Counted from the first letter of the stretch, positions 43,124 to 56,590 are shown. The stretch is 64,000 nt of DNA from Gigaspora rosea (GCA_003550325.1 QKWP01000026.1:706655-770654); one strand, 5' to 3'. Notes: generated by a model from the letters alone, not told the origin. Program-made: numbers and translations.

Positions 43124-43960
43124 AATCAAAAGAATTACGTATATAAACGACACACCTATAAATGGCTTTGGCTACCTTCAATCAATAATTTCGAATAAAA
43201 ATAAAATAAAAATAAAAAAGTGATTATCAATTAGTTAAACTTTAGTACCAACTTTACTTCGGCTCATTCTACACCAATTTTACAAATAACTTTATCGCAA
43301 CAGCCATATTTCGACAACGCTCTTTATACGTATCTTCTTAATAAGTATTTGTAAATTCGCAAAAAGCTTAATTTCGTAATTCTTGATAAGGTGATAAATT
43401 GAGCTTTTTTTTTTGAAGTTATGCAACTAGATGATTTACGTCGTAGTTTGAATGCAAAGTCTTTAATTTAAATAACCATCATTGATCAATAAATAAATTA
43501 AAGCCACGCTTTAAACCTCATATATTTGTATGGTTGTTAAATTTAATGATTAACGGTAATAAATATTAATGAATTTTATTATGGTTTTTTTGTTTATATT
43601 TTTAAGGATTGTCAGTTAGAAATTAGCTGTTAAATGCATATTCGATAGCCATTATATTATTTTTTATTTCAATCACACAATAATTAATCGAATCGCACAT
43701 ATTGTTAATATACGAAATTAAAATTATTTATCGATACATTTGTTTAAAATTTTCAATTTTCTTTTACTGTATAATTCATTTGCGTAGAAACTTTTAAGAA
43801 ATATCAAGTTTAAAAAGTTAGTTATCTTCATTCCTTTCATAAAATTAATTATAAAAAGTTAGTTATCTTCATTCCTTTCATAAAATTAATTATGACAGAT
43901 TTTTGTTACTAATTTATTAATTATATTGTTATATGATTGTTATATGAATATCAAGTTTAT
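43124..43960. repeat. TLDc 3' flank, unit 2b
   Basis: Matches 31,120-31,900 and 53,470-54,350. A 43-bp phrase ('agttagttatcttcattcctttcataaaattaattat') is tandemly doubled at 43,815-43,892. Confidence 0.7.
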
Positions 43961-43967
43961 AATTTGA

Positions 43968-44170
43968 TTAATGTCTATTGATTTTCTTATTTTTATCAGT
44001 TTCATCGTCTGCCTTTCTAAAAAAATTTTTCGATAAAAGAAAGTGACAGAACTTATTGATTTCATTAACAGCACTAGTAGTTAGATTAGACATTCTACGA
44101 AATAATTCTATAGTGAAAACTTGATATTCACTTCCAGGTTTTCCCTCCAGCAATTGTATAAGATGATTAA
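43968..44170 (-). pseudogene. Conserved LEGKPG block, unit 2b copy
   Basis: Minus strand LEGKPGSEYQVFT then ELFRRMSNLTTSAVNEINKF. A small deletion has removed the SLSSE part seen in other copies; the frame survives. Confidence 0.45.
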
Positions 44171-44795
44171 CACTGCCTTAGCAAAGTGTCTTTATATTCA
44201 GTCTACTTAAACTGATAGTATAAATATATATATATATATAAACATGAAAAATAAATTAAACATATAATTAATATCAAGCTTAAACTCATAACATTATAGG
44301 TACGTGACATATATATTTCTATAATAAAGAGATATTTTGTGTGTTTTACAACACTTCAATCTCGTTAGCTGTTTAGTTATATCGTAATTAGTTTCTTAAA
44401 AAAGCTGTAACAAAAATTTTTTTCAATTAAACAATTTAACATGCACAAGACGATATGGACGTATAAATAAATATTTTCTTAAATTTATTTTTTAAACTTA
44501 CAGATAAATTTTCAATTATTATTAAAAAATTTAGATATTTTAATCGATTAAACAATTGTTAGAAGCTCAAAATTATTAAGTTACTTCAAGTTACTGCAAG
44601 GTTACTAAATACAATTTATTAACCGTTAAACTAAAGGTATCTATTTAATCAATAATAGTATTCACATATAATAAATTGTTAGTTATTATTTATTCTAAAC
44701 GAATCATCAAAGTGGATTTCAGCACACCACTATAAATGCAAGATTTGGAATCAAAAAATTTCATTAGATATTTACAAGTTATAAAACGTATCTAA
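44171..44795. repeat. MIR 3' flank, copy C
   Basis: Same as 9,880-10,430, with (TA)n at 44,226-44,241. Confidence 0.7.
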
Positions 44796-45993
44796 CTATG
44801 AATACATACTTTTGTCGAACTGGCTTTCCTGTTTTCAACAATGTAACCTCTTGATATTCATTGTTCAGCATATAATTATGGCTATTTAATCCCATATTAG
44901 TATGATGCAAAAGAAAATTATCATGACATTCATTTCAGGGCTCTTTGTCATCAGAAGATACGTCACATACATAATGCTGTACGGTCCAATTATCTTTATG
45001 ATCTTTTAAAGTCTGACACAAATTTGAGGAGAGATGTTTTAAAATTATCATCAACCATTCAATATCATAAAAAAAAACAGAAATTTGATTACCTTCCGGT
45101 TGAAAAGTTACTCCATGCGAGTGTAACTTTTGCCCAGTCCCATTATTCATAAGTGCTATTTTGTCACCATAATTTACTACTAAACATTTTCTTTATTGCC
45201 ACCATATACTTGAGGAATTTTATTAATAAGAACTTCCGTCATTACCGTCCATGATTCGAAATCAGTTGCACGACGGTCTATTGCATATGCATATGTCTTT
45301 AAAAAGGATAAAAATTAATGTATATCATAAAGCAAATTATTGTGATGTTATTGATGACTACATTAAAGATTGCTGTCATTAATACCCTACTCGATAATTA
45401 TATACAGAATATATGTATATTTAAAATAATACAAACCCAATAATGTGTTGATCTTCCTGTATAGGTTTTAAGTGAGCTTGATAAAAGTTTTCAGTATCAA
45501 TATGACATAAAGTGATTACTGATCCATATTTAACTACTCGTTCATATTGAAAATAGAAAATTTTGAAGGTTTATAAAAACCTCATTAATACTTTGAGATT
45601 CTGCAATCTTTAAACTATAGGTGTCTGTAAATAATTAAATAGGTAAAATTTTTAAGATAGATTGTTTTTGTCGTCATTTAAGATCAAAAATTTCTGCATC
45701 AGATAGCAATTGCGTAATTCAATGATAAAGTCTCGTACATCAGTTAAATATGTAAATTGTAAAGTTAAGAGGTTTTGTTCTGAATTTGTTTTGAAAATTT
45801 TAGGAATTCAATAATTTGTGAAAATTTTGAAATTTGAATATTTTTATCACTATATATTGAACGACTGATTTTTAATAGTGCAATTTTAACTATTTAATGT
45901 TCTGATTGTGCCCCTCCGCGAAAGGATATACCAAATTTAAAGTTATAATGGATGGCAAGAACCATTGTATTCCGGGAAAGTTACGTAACTCAT
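44796..45993 (-). pseudogene. MIR-domain gene, copy C
   Basis: Full-length layout of the MIR gene: start MSYVTFPEYNGSCHP at 45,993, helical N-terminal region, the first MIR motif near 45,520-45,470, an intron, and exon 3 around 45,290. A well-kept second MIR motif, ALMNNGTGQKLHSHGVTF (about 45,155-45,105), follows. A second intron begins GTAATCAAATTT. Then come NWTVQHYVCDVSSDD and the terminal exon ending at 44,796. Breaks: an in-frame stop soon after the start (45,945 region), frameshifts near 45,555, 45,690 and 45,790, and loss of the CAG acceptor of intron 2. It keeps the frame that copy A lost near 11,413, and it preserves the empty site (45,905-45,912) of the hAT-like insertion in copy E. 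Confidence 0.7.
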
Positions 45994-46120
45994 TACGAAT
46001 AACTAGTTGATATAAGACTGAAATAACTTGTCGTACGTGCGGTTTACTAAAGATTTGTATCTCTATTACAGATTTTACAGATTTGGCCTTTTGTAACTCG
46101 TACATACGTACGTACGTTGC
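45994..46120. promoter_or_regulatory. Upstream region of MIR copy C
   Basis: Conserved 'actagttgatataagactgaaata' and (CGTA)n (46,099-46,116). It breaks off at about 46,118 into TLDc 3'-flank DNA, marking a unit junction. Confidence 0.45.
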
Positions 46121-46560
46121 AAAGTCTTTATTTTTAAATAATCATCATTGATCAATATAAAATAAATTAAAGCCACGCTTTAAACCTTATATATTTGTAT
46201 GGTTGTTAAATTTAATGATTAATAAATATTAATGAATTTTATTATGTTTTTTTGTTTATATTTTTAAGGATTGTGAAGTTTTTTTTTAATTATTATCGTT
46301 AGCAATTAGCTGTTAAATACATATTCGATAGCCATTATATTATGTTTATTTCAATCGAACCGCATATTGAAATTAAAATTATTTATCGATACATTTGTTT
46401 AAAAATTTCAATTTTCTTAATTCATTTGCGCAGTAATTTTTAAGAAATATCAAATTTAAAAAGTTAGTTATCTTCATTCCTTTCATAAAATTGATTATAA
46501 CAGATTTTGATTGGGTAGAATCCAGATTTTTAAGTTTATTACTACTTTATTAATTATATT
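46121..46560. repeat. TLDc 3' flank, unit 2c (partial)
   Basis: Starts inside the flank ('gcaaagtctttattttt', 'gccacgctttaaacc') and matches 53,840-54,330. Confidence 0.7.
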
Positions 46561-46561
46561 G

Positions 46562-46808
46562 TTATATGAATATGAAGTTTATAATTTGATTATTTTCTAT
46601 TGATTTTCTTATTTTTATCAGTTTCATCGTTTGCCTTTCTAAAAATTTTTTCAATAAAAGAAAATGAAAGAACTTATTGATTCCATTAACATCACTAGTA
46701 GTTATATTAGACATTCTACGAAATAATTCTTCTGAGGATAAACTCGCTATAGTGAAAACTTGATATTCACTTCCAGGTTTTCCCTCCAGCACTTGTATAA
46801 GATGATTA
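46562..46808 (-). pseudogene. Conserved LEGKPG block, unit 2c copy
   Basis: Minus strand LEGKPGSEYQVFT, SLSSEELFRRMSNITTS and NGINKFFHFLLLKKFLE. A missing T just upstream shifts the frame relative to the 42.0-kb copy, and a second indel changes the tail. Confidence 0.45.
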
Positions 46809-47450
46809 ACACTGTCTTAGCAAAGTGTCTTTATATTCAGTCTACTTAAACTGATAGTATAAATATATATATATATATATAAACATGAAAAATAAATTAA
46901 ACATATAAATATAATATATATAACATCAAGCTTAAACTCATAACATTATAGGTACGTGACATATATATTTCTATAATAAAGGGACTATTTTGTACGTTTT
47001 ACAACACATCAATCTCGTTAGCTGTTTAGTTATATCGTAATTAGTTTCTTAAAAAAGCTGTTACAAAAAGTTTTTTCAATTCAATAATTTAACATGCACA
47101 AGACGATATGGACGTATTAATAAATATTTTCTTAAATTTATTTTTTAAACTTACAGATAAATTTTCAATTATTATTAAAAAATTTAGATATTTTAATCGA
47201 TTATACAATCTTGTTAGGAACTCAAAATTATTAAGTTACTTCAAGTTACTGCAAAGTTACTAAATACAGTTTATTAACCGTTAAACCAAAGGTATCTATC
47301 TAATCAATAATAGTATTCACATATAATAAATTGTTAGTTATTATTTATTCTAAACGAATCATCAAAGTGGATTTCAGCACACCACTACAAATGCAAGGTT
47401 TGGAATTAAAAAATTTCATTAGATATTTACAATTTATAAAAAGTATCTAA
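46809..47450. repeat. MIR 3' flank, copy D
   Basis: Same as 9,880-10,430; (TA)n at 46,865-46,881. Confidence 0.7.
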
Positions 47451-47905
47451 CTATTGAATACATACTTTGTCGAACTGGCTTTCCTGTTTTCAACACATGT
47501 TACCTCTAGATATTCATTGTTCAGCATATAATTATGGCTATTTAATCCCATATTAGTATAATTCAAAAGAAATATATCATGACATTCATTCAAGGGCTCT
47601 TTGTCATCAGAAGATACGTCTCATACATAATGCTGTACGGTCCAATTATCGTTATGATCATTTAAAGTCTGACACAAATCTGTTGAGGAGAGATGTTTTA
47701 AAATTATCATCAACCATTCAATATCATAAAAAAAAAACAGAAATTTGATTACCTTTCGGTTGAAAAGTTGTTCTATGCGAGTGTAACTTTTGCCCAGTCC
47801 CATTATTCATAAGTGCTATTTTGTCACCATAATTTACTGCTAAACTTTTTCTTTATTGCCACCATATACTTGAGGAATTTTATTATTAAGAACTTCCGGC
47901 ATTAC
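47451..47905 (-). pseudogene. MIR-domain gene, copy D (3' half)
   Basis: Retains exon 3 partly, the second MIR motif (NNGTGQKL, about 47,815-47,780) and intron 2 with both splice sites (GTAATC...CAACAG). It also retains DLCQTLNDHNDNWTVQHYV and the terminal exon with a shifted stop. It breaks off at 47,905 in exon 3 where A-rich DNA starts. Confidence 0.65.
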
Positions 47906-50660
47906 AGGATGACAATAATACAGTATAAACGCTAAAATTTTTAAATAATTCTTTATAGTAATCTATAGATGACAATAATACAATATAAATCCAAAAAAAA
48001 TTTAACTCTACTAAATAATATAACTATCAAATAACACGAGTTAAATAAAAGTATTGTTGAATATAACTCTCAGTAAAAATTAATATAGCTTTGATAGAAT
48101 ATTCTTAATTCCAATAAATTTAACTAAGAGCATCCTAATTTAATATATCATATGTGTTCTAGAATATTTTTAATTAATTCTTAATTACAATTCTAATATA
48201 GAATTTAATACTATTGTAGCTAGAATCCAAAAACATATATTTATTCTTTCCAAGATAACTTAATACTCTCTGTCACATTTCTACTTAATTAAAGATATAT
48301 ATATAAATAAATAAATTATTTTATTCAAATATTAAAAAACCTAACAATTTCAACTTTTTTTCCAATATATTCTTCTGTAAAATATTAATAACTATATTTT
48401 GCTATATAATTACCTTTATAACAACTATCAAAAGTAAAATAATAATCATTTAACATAAATATACAAGATAGAAAATCAAAATCTTAATAAAAATTAATAA
48501 TTTACAAATAAATTTTAAAAAAAATAATTGTTATAAAAAATTTAAAAATAATAAAACCCAAAGCTTCAAAAGAAAAAAAACAAGTATATGCTACATGTTG
48601 GATCACATAAAAAAACAAAATACACAAAATAATAACATAATAAAATATAAAAAAAAATAAACTAAAAAATATTATCAAATATATAACTAAAATGAATTAT
48701 TTAAAGCAAAACAATAATATTAAAAAAACTAAAAAATATAGAGTAAATTTTAAAAAACCATTTATTTTAAATAATAATAAAAAAATTAAAAAAAACAAAT
48801 GACCTTTATAAAAGCTTTATAAAAACAAACTTTATTAAAATAACTACCATTATAATATAAAATTATTTATAAAAACATATTATGTTTATTTCTCTACTAG
48901 ACAACAATATTCATGTAAGTAAAATATATGGGCGGTCAAAAGTAGAAACCAAGGAAATTGTTTTTAATAAGTTTTTTTAAAACTTTAAATTAAAAATATC
49001 TTGACAACTATTAAACCAAATCTAATAAATTTTTTTTATTTTAATTCTATAACTATATAAAATTAAAATAAAAAAAAATTTTATCAAGTTTGGTTTAATA
49101 GTTGGTAAGATATTTTAATTTAAAGTCTAGAAAAAATTTACTTAGAAACAATTTCCTTGGTTTCTACTTTTGACTGCCAATATCTATAAACAATAATTAT
49201 CAATTCAACTTCTAAAAATTACAATAGCTTACTATCTAAAATTCTAAAACATTTGCACTCAACATTATACCAAGACCAATAAATTTACAAGCCTTTGTCA
49301 AAACAAAACTATATTTTAAACAGTTATTAAATCTAGCAATATTCAAAATTATTATCCATTTCCTATTAAACAACCTAAAATATAAATCCAAAATTATATA
49401 CATATCAATTTGACTCAAAATTTTTAATTTTACTAAAATTTTTGCAATTATAATAACTCAAACTATTTCAAAAGCACCAAACAAATAATTTATATTGTAT
49501 ATATCTCAATATCAACCTTATTATAATATTGAAAATATAAAATCTTATTACAACTTATTAAGAATTAACCAAACTACTTTTTTTATCTATATCAACAAAT
49601 AAACTCTACAAAATAAATAAATAAAAAAAACTTTATTCACAACATCATAGACTTAAAAACTAATAATGTTTTAATTTCAATAAAAAAACAATATACAAAC
49701 AACAAAATAATACACCTATATATATATATATAAACAAAAGACTATAAAAATACAAAAGTACATATATACTATTAAAAAAAACAACAACTAATAACATATG
49801 CATAAATTTATAGTACTAAAATCCTTTCTTATTTACAATTTATTTAACTACTAATAAATATTAATTCACAGAACAATTTTGATTCATTATAAGCTAACTA
49901 AACAGAATTCAATTAAAAAATTATTAATATCATTCACAACTCCATTTTCTGATTTAATTTAATACAAAATAATTTACCCAAATTTATTATACCAATCAAT
50001 ATAAAAAAAAACTAACTATAATCAGCACAGACATCACTATTCTATAATTACAAAAAAAATCAAACCAGAATAAACAAAATAAAAACATGACATGTTAACC
50101 CAAAACTATATAAAAACATCCAACTAACCCAAACAATAACCATTTTATATTTATAATAAAACTAAAGCTTAAGCATTCTCTAAACAATTAAACCTTAATC
50201 ATACATTGCTTAAATCCCAACTGAAATATATCCAACATGAGTTATATCCCTAGATTTAATTTAAATTTCTTTTTTTATATGTTTTTATATTTTTATATAT
50301 TGAGTTATATCCCTACCTTAGTTATATGTCCAAAAATATTCTATAAAAAAGAAGTGACATAACTCAAGTATAACTGTAAATATTTTAAGATTACAATACT
50401 AAAATAAAAGGCTCCCAGCGCATGGGCAGGCGCACAACTAGTTTAATACTACAAATGTATTACGTAGTCATATTAATAAATCTTAAAAAAGAGAAATAGT
50501 CGAAAAAATTTTTTACCAAATTTATTATCCGGATGGTTTTTTTTTAGATATCTATAGAAAAATTTTATATGTTTTTTTCATATAAAATTTATTGAAAATA
50601 AAATTAAAAGCCGGGTTGCCAGGACATTTTTCAAATTTTACGTTATGAGAACCAAAAAAT
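47906..50660. other. Extremely A-rich island without genes
   Basis: Plus strand dominated by A with few G's; many 'aataaaaac' phrases. The only structured items are the foldback at 48,931-49,178 and two pogo-end-like phrases 'gagttatatccctac' (50,236 and 50,306). It separates two module units. Confidence 0.6.
48931..49178. mobile_element. Foldback MITE, about 248 bp
   Basis: The ends GGCGGTCAAAAGTAGAAACC and the complement of the right end, GGCAGTCAAAAGTAGAAACC, match over about 38 bp, and pairing continues to the centre near 49,055. Target duplication unclear. Confidence 0.75.
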
Positions 50661-50860
50661 TAACTTAGTGTGGCCTAAATGCAAAATTGGATTATTTCCT
50701 ATGGGTTTTCCAGTATATATTTATTATTAAAATTTTCTAATTCAAATATAAAATTGTTTTGGAATATTACTGACTATATTTTGTAACAAAAATTTAAACA
50801 ATATTTTAAGATCTTTAACTAAAATATTGGAAAATAATGAATAAAAAATTTTTATAGGGT
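50661..50860. repeat. AT-rich repeat remnant before TLDc unit 3
   Basis: Begins with a PIF/Harbinger-like half end ('ttaacttagtgtggcc'), then repeat units like those at 28,400-28,560. Confidence 0.5.
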
Positions 50861-51440
50861 CTGACTCGCTTGGGTCATTATTATCTAACCTGGTCGGGTT
50901 TCTAGGCATAGCATACAATCATGCACAAACTTTAAATAACCAGCATAATTTTAACCATAGGTCATTTTTATTTTTTAGAAAAAAATAAGGAAAAACAAAG
51001 CCGAAAAATGACCCATCGATCGAAATGACTCGGACCACTTCCCAAAAAACTCAGGTTATTTCCAAATGACCTGAGTCATTTGGCCATGAGTCTTTTTAAA
51101 ATGGTTCAGAATATAAATGACCATAATATAATGTCAAATAATTCCGAGGTATTTCACGTCATTTGCAAATAGGAAAATAACCAGATCATTTACTAGCCGT
51201 ATGCGGTGGCAACAGTGTGTATACTTTTATGTAGATTAATTATCAAGTATAACACTGTTAAATCCGTTCCTGGTTTAGCGAAACTACGTTGCACAGCTAC
51301 CTTATTAATTTATTAGTGATCATTACAGCACTATGTCACTGCATTAGTATAGTACGTAGTACATGTGTAATTTCTAGTTTGGATAAATACGTGTCTATTA
51401 CCATTTACTGCACTCTTTCGTATTAACACATTTAAACAAA
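50861..51440 (+). promoter_or_regulatory. Conserved upstream region of TLDc copy 3
   Basis: As 28,561-29,069. The palindrome CAAATGACCTGAGTCATTTG (about 51,063-51,082) is perfect here and contains TGAGTCA. Confidence 0.5.
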
Positions 51441-52976
51441 ATGGCAACCAAGTTTTTCGAAAAACTTTCAAACAATTATCTTGAACTTCTTGAAGATAAA
51501 GAAGATTTTAATGTAATTATTAAAATTGGAGAATCCCCAAATGACAAAATATTTCAAGCGCATTCAGCTATTTTGAAACATCGATCTTTATATTTTCGTA
51601 ATGAATTAAAAACAGCTGGCGAAGATGGAAATAATATTAAAACGATTAATTTAAAAAATATTTCTATTCAACAATTTGAAATTATTATTAAGTAGGTTAT
51701 GAGTTGCTTCAATCCCATATATAATGTATATGAAATCACTGACATTTTTTTAATAAAATTCAAATAAAGATATATTTACGGAGGAATAGCATTATTAGAA
51801 AATCTTGAAGCAGCATTTATTTTTGAATTAATGCTTGTTGCGCATGAACTTATTCTTGAAGAGTTAGTTGAATATATTGAAATTCTTTTAATCGAATCAA
51901 ATGCTCATTGGCTTCGTTTACATTTTGCTCGTATTTATCAAGAAAGTTTCCAGAATAATAAACTTTTAAACTTACAAAAATGGTGTAACGATATTGTAGT
52001 AAAATATCCGAATAAAGTTTTTGAATCCGAAGATTTCACTTCTATTCGAGAAAATGCAATAGTTTCGTTGATTGAACGAGATGATTTACAAATGGAAGAA
52101 GTTAAGATTTGGAAATATATTATCAAATGAGGTATTGCTCAGAATCCTGGTTTATCGACCAATCCTGAGGACTGGTCTAATGAAAATATTTTATCATTAA
52201 AAACTACTTTAAAAAATTGTTTATCTCTTATCCGTTATTTTCAAATTTCTGGTGAAGATATTTATGAACATATTCAACCATATAAGAAAATCCTTGAAAA
52301 AAATCTTTGGAAAGATTTAATTAAAAGACATATGGCGCCAAATCAACCAGTATCATCAGTGATTCTTCCACCTCGTGTGATTTTAACAACAGAATTACCA
52401 CAAAGATCAACAGAACCATTTTCAAATGTAATTACCGAAGCACATTCAGCTAAAATTGCTTCATAGATTGATAAAAATGACAATATGTATTCTATTTCAA
52501 ATAATCCATATGAATTTAAATTACATTTTCGTGGAAGTAGAGATGGTTTTACTCGTGAATCTTTTTGGAATTTATGCAATAAACAAAAAAATCTAGTCGT
52601 TGTCATAAAAGTTAAAGACACTGATGAAATTCTTGGCGGATATAATCCAATTGGATGGGATAAATCAGTCCAAGGTTTTGGAAAGTGCAAAGAATGTTTT
52701 ACTTTTTCGTTGAAGAATGGCACTGTCCAAAATTCCATTTTAAGTCGTGTAAATCAAATAAACTGTGCAATTTATATTGATTCGTATAATGGACTTATTT
52801 TTTTTGGTAGTCTTTATATGTATCATGCCGGTTTTAAAAATAGATGTTTTTGCTACAAGGATTCCTACATGTATTACGAAAAACCAATTAGAAAGGAATC
52901 TACGTATGATGGTCATTATTCATACTTTTTGGTAGAGGAGTATGAAATATTCCAAATTCATAAAAAAGCTACATAA
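51441..52976 (+). pseudogene. BTB-BACK-TLDc protein, copy 3 (two nonsense codons)
   Basis: Exon 1 (51,441-51,691) encodes an intact BTB fold. The intron (51,692-51,769) is canonical. Exon 2 holds the BACK-like region (HWLRLHFARIYQESFQ), a TGA at 52,128 shared with copy 1, then the linker (NPGLSTNPEDWSNENIL). A TAG at 52,464 replaces the Trp of IASWIDKND. The TLDc domain follows: FRGSRDGFTRESFWN, VVVIKVKDTDEILGGYNPI, ECFTFSLKNGTVQNSIL. It ends at the natural stop 52,974-52,976. Apart from the two nonsense codons the frame is continuous for about 485 codons. Both look like Trp codons changed by a single transition. Confidence 0.85.
51692..51769 (+). other. Intron of TLDc copy 3
   Basis: 78 bp, GTAGGTTATG...AATAAAG, same place as in copies 1 and 2. 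Confidence 0.8.
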
Positions 52977-54360
52977 ACTTTTATTGCTAAATAGTTTACA
53001 TTTTTTATTATATATAATAAATATTATTCATAAAATTGATTTAAATAATAATTTACATACGAAATTTTGGTTTATTTTTGTTTTCTTATTATTATTATTA
53101 ACTGAACGTTAATTTTTATATATAACTATCATACTGTGATATTATTTTTTTTGATTTACATTAATTTTCAATCATACTTGAAGTGTATATTTATGTCAAT
53201 ACAATCGATTAATCAATTGGATCTTATTTCGTAGTTTTTAAATAGTCCGAAAGATAAGCGAATATACTGTAAATCAAATTATAGGTGAATATGTTATTTG
53301 TCTTTTTTCAGTTTACGTTGATTAATTGACGGCGGTCATTTTTCAGTTTCCACCGATTCATAAGAGAAGAGTCGTTTATTACGTAATTTTTTAGGGGATG
53401 GGGAGGGTCAGCAATTTATTACGTCGATATATTGAATAAATATTATATCGACCGCTAATTTTGTCTCCTTCTAATCAAAAGAAATTACGTAATAAACGAC
53501 GCACCTATAAGACTTAGGCTACCTTCAATCAATTATTTCAAAAATAAAATAAAATAAAAAATAAAATAAGTGATTATCAATTAGTTAAACTTTAGTACCA
53601 ACTTTACTTCCTCATTCTACACCAATTTTACAAATAACTTTATCGCAACAGCCATATTTCGACAACGCTCTTTATACGTATCTTCTTAATAAGTATTTGT
53701 AAATTCGCAAAAATCGTAATTTCGTAATTATTGATAAGGGTGATAAGTTGTGCTTTTTTTTGAAGTTATTCATAACTCTTAAATAAATGGAACAGATTTG
53801 ATGCAACTAGATGATTTTGTGTCATAGTTTGAATGCAAGTCTTTATTTTTAAATAATCATCATTGATCAATATAAAATCTATTAAAACCACGCTTTAAAC
53901 CTCATATTTTGTATGGTTGTTAAATTTAATGATTAATAAATATTAATGAATTTTATTATGGTTTTTTTGTTTATATTTTTAAGGATTGTAAAGTTTTATT
54001 ATTATTATTATTATCGTTAGAAATTAGCTGTTAAATGCATATTCGATAGCCATTATATTATTTTTATTTCAATCACACAATAATTAATCGAATCGCACAT
54101 ATTGTTAATATACGAAATTAAAATTATTTATCGATACATTTGTTTAAAAATTTCAATTTTCTTTTACTGTATAATTCATTTGCGTAGTAACCTTTAAGAA
54201 ATATCAAGTTTAAAAAGTTAGTTATCTTCATTCCTTTCATAAAATTAATTATAACAGATTTTTGATTGGGTAGAATCCAGATTTTTAAGTTTATTACTAC
54301 ATAATTTATTAATTATATTGTTATATGATTGTTACATGAATATGAAGTTTATAATTTGAT
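52977..54360. repeat. 3' flank of TLDc module, unit 3
   Basis: Full-length flank. It includes the 'aattttaacgtaatttttt', 'accaattttacaaataac' and 'cacgctttaaacctcat' stretches seen in the other units. The stretch near 54,108 ('atacgaaattaaaattatttatcg') is the one joined to the coding region in copy 2. Confidence 0.7.
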
Positions 54361-54600
54361 TATTGTCTATTGATTTTCTTATTTTTATCAGTTATATCGT
54401 TTGCCTTTCTAAAAAGTTTTTCGATAAAAGAAAGTGACATAACTTATTGATTTCATTAACAACACTAGTAGCTATATTAGACATTCTACGAAATAATTCT
54501 TCTGAGGATAAACTCGCTATAGTGAAACTTGATATTCACTTCCAGGTTTTCCCTCCAGCACTTGTATAAGATGATTAACACTGTCTTAGCAAAGCGTCTT
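54361..54600 (-). pseudogene. Conserved LEGKPG block, unit 3 copy
   Basis: Decayed copy with at least one missing base in the 'atagtgaaacttg' stretch. Order of phrases as at 42.0 kb. Confidence 0.5.
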
Positions 54601-55207
54601 TATATTCAGTCTACTTAAACTGATAGTATAAAATATATATATATATATAAACATGAAAAATAAATTAAACATATAAATATAATATCAGGCTTAAACTCAT
54701 AATATTATAGGTTCGTGACATATATATTTTATAATAAAGGGACTAATTTGTGTGTTTTACAACACTTCAGTCTCGTTAGCTGTTTAGTTATATCGTAATT
54801 AGTTTCTTAAAAAAGCTGTAACAAAAATTTTTTTCAATTCAACAATTTAACATGCACAAGACGATATGGACGTATTAATAAATATTTTTTCTTAAATTTA
54901 TTTTTTTAAACTTACAGATAAATTTTCAATTATTATTAAAAAAATTTAGATATTTTAATCGATTATACAATCTTGTTAGGAACTCAAAATTATTAAGTTA
55001 CTTCAAGTTACTGTAAAGTTACTAAATACAGTTTATTAACCGTTAAACCAAAGGTATCTATCTATCTAATCAATAATAGTATTCACATATAATAAATTGT
55101 TAGTTATTATTTATTCTCATCAAAGTGGATTTCAGCACACCACTATAAATGCAAGATTTGGAATTAAAAAATTTCATTAGATATTTACTAGTTATAATCG
55201 TATCCAA
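54601..55207. repeat. MIR 3' flank, copy E
   Basis: Same as 9,880-10,430; (TA)n at 54,633-54,648. Confidence 0.7.
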
Positions 55208-56124
55208 CTATGAATACATACTTTTGTCGAACTGGCTTTCCTGTTTTCAACACATGTAACCTCTTGATATTCATTGTTCGGCATATAATTATGGTAATCC
55301 CATATTAGTATGATGCAAAAGAAAAATATCATGACATTCATTCCAGGGCTCTTTGTAATCAGAAGATACGTCACAGTACGGTCCAATTATCGTTATGATC
55401 ATTTTAAAGTCTGGCACAAATCTGTTGAGGAGAGATGTTTTAAAACTATCATCAACCATTCAATATCATAAAAAAAAAAAAACAGAAATTTGATTACCTT
55501 CCTGTTGAAAAGTTATTCTATGCGAGTGTAACTTTTGCCCAGTCCATTATTCATAAGTGCTATTTTGTCACCATAATTTACTGCTAAACCTTTTCCTTTA
55601 TTGCCACCATATACTTGAGGAATTTTATCATTAAGAATTTCCGACATTACAAACCATGATTCGAAATCAGTTGCACGACGGTCTATTGCATATGCATATG
55701 TCTTTAAAAAGGATAAAAATTAATGTGTATCATAAAGGAAATTATTGTGCAGACATGTTATTGATGACTGCATTAAAGATTGCTGTCCTACTGAGAAGCC
55801 TGTCAACGAAGTGACAGGGCGATCATTATTGCGAGATCAGATGACTTTATTAGATCACATGATCGATTGTTGAATTAGCCTTTTATGGATTTTTGATAAG
55901 TCATTATGGCATCTTGTTTGATGCAGGTATTTTCTAGTGTATATCGTAATTGCATATGATTGTTGAAATCGGATTACATACTATGGATAAACGAAAATGG
56001 AAAGGATATTTAAGGGTGTTTTGTTTAGTTAAGAAAGTTATCTTTCTTTTCGCTATCGCTCGCCTTGTAGTGAAGGCTGGCTCTATCATCCCACCCTTCC
56101 CGCCCTTCGGACAATGGTTATAAT

Positions 56125-56590
56125 GGCAGTGTGAGGACATCACATTAGTGATTAGGTGCAAGGACCTCATGTTTTGATTAGGTTCTGCGACTGAATTAGC
56201 ATGCAAGGATCTCATGGTTCTATGGTCAGGCTCCACGGCTACAGTAGTAGTGCAAGGACCTCATGTTTTGATTAGGCTCTATAGCTGCAATAGCAGCGCA
56301 AGGACCTCATATTGTAAATAGGCTCTGCGGCTACAGTAGTAGTGCAAGGACCTATGTTTTGATTAGGCTCCACAGGTGCAATATCAGTGCAAGGGCCTCA
56401 TGTTATGATCAGACTTCACGATTAGAATAGCAGTAAAAGGACCTCTAGTTTTTTATTAGGCTCTGTGGCTGCAATAGCAGTGCAAGGACCTCATTTTAGG
56501 ATCAGGCTCCACGCCTACAGTAGTAGTGCAAGGACCTCATATTTGGATTAGGCTCTGCGGCTGCAATAGCAGTGCAAGGACCTATGGGTA
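56125..56590. repeat. Minisatellite, about 50-bp unit, about 9 copies
   Basis: Unit: 'gtgcaaggacctcatg', 'ttttgattaggctc', 'tgcggctgcaatagca'. Two alternating subtypes (tgcggctgcaatagcag and cacggctacagtagtag) suggest a higher-order dimer. Confidence 0.8.

Noticed and set aside
49236-49418. 60-codon minus-strand frame in the A-rich island
   Set aside because: Expected by chance in low-GC sequence with few stops on that strand; no conservation.
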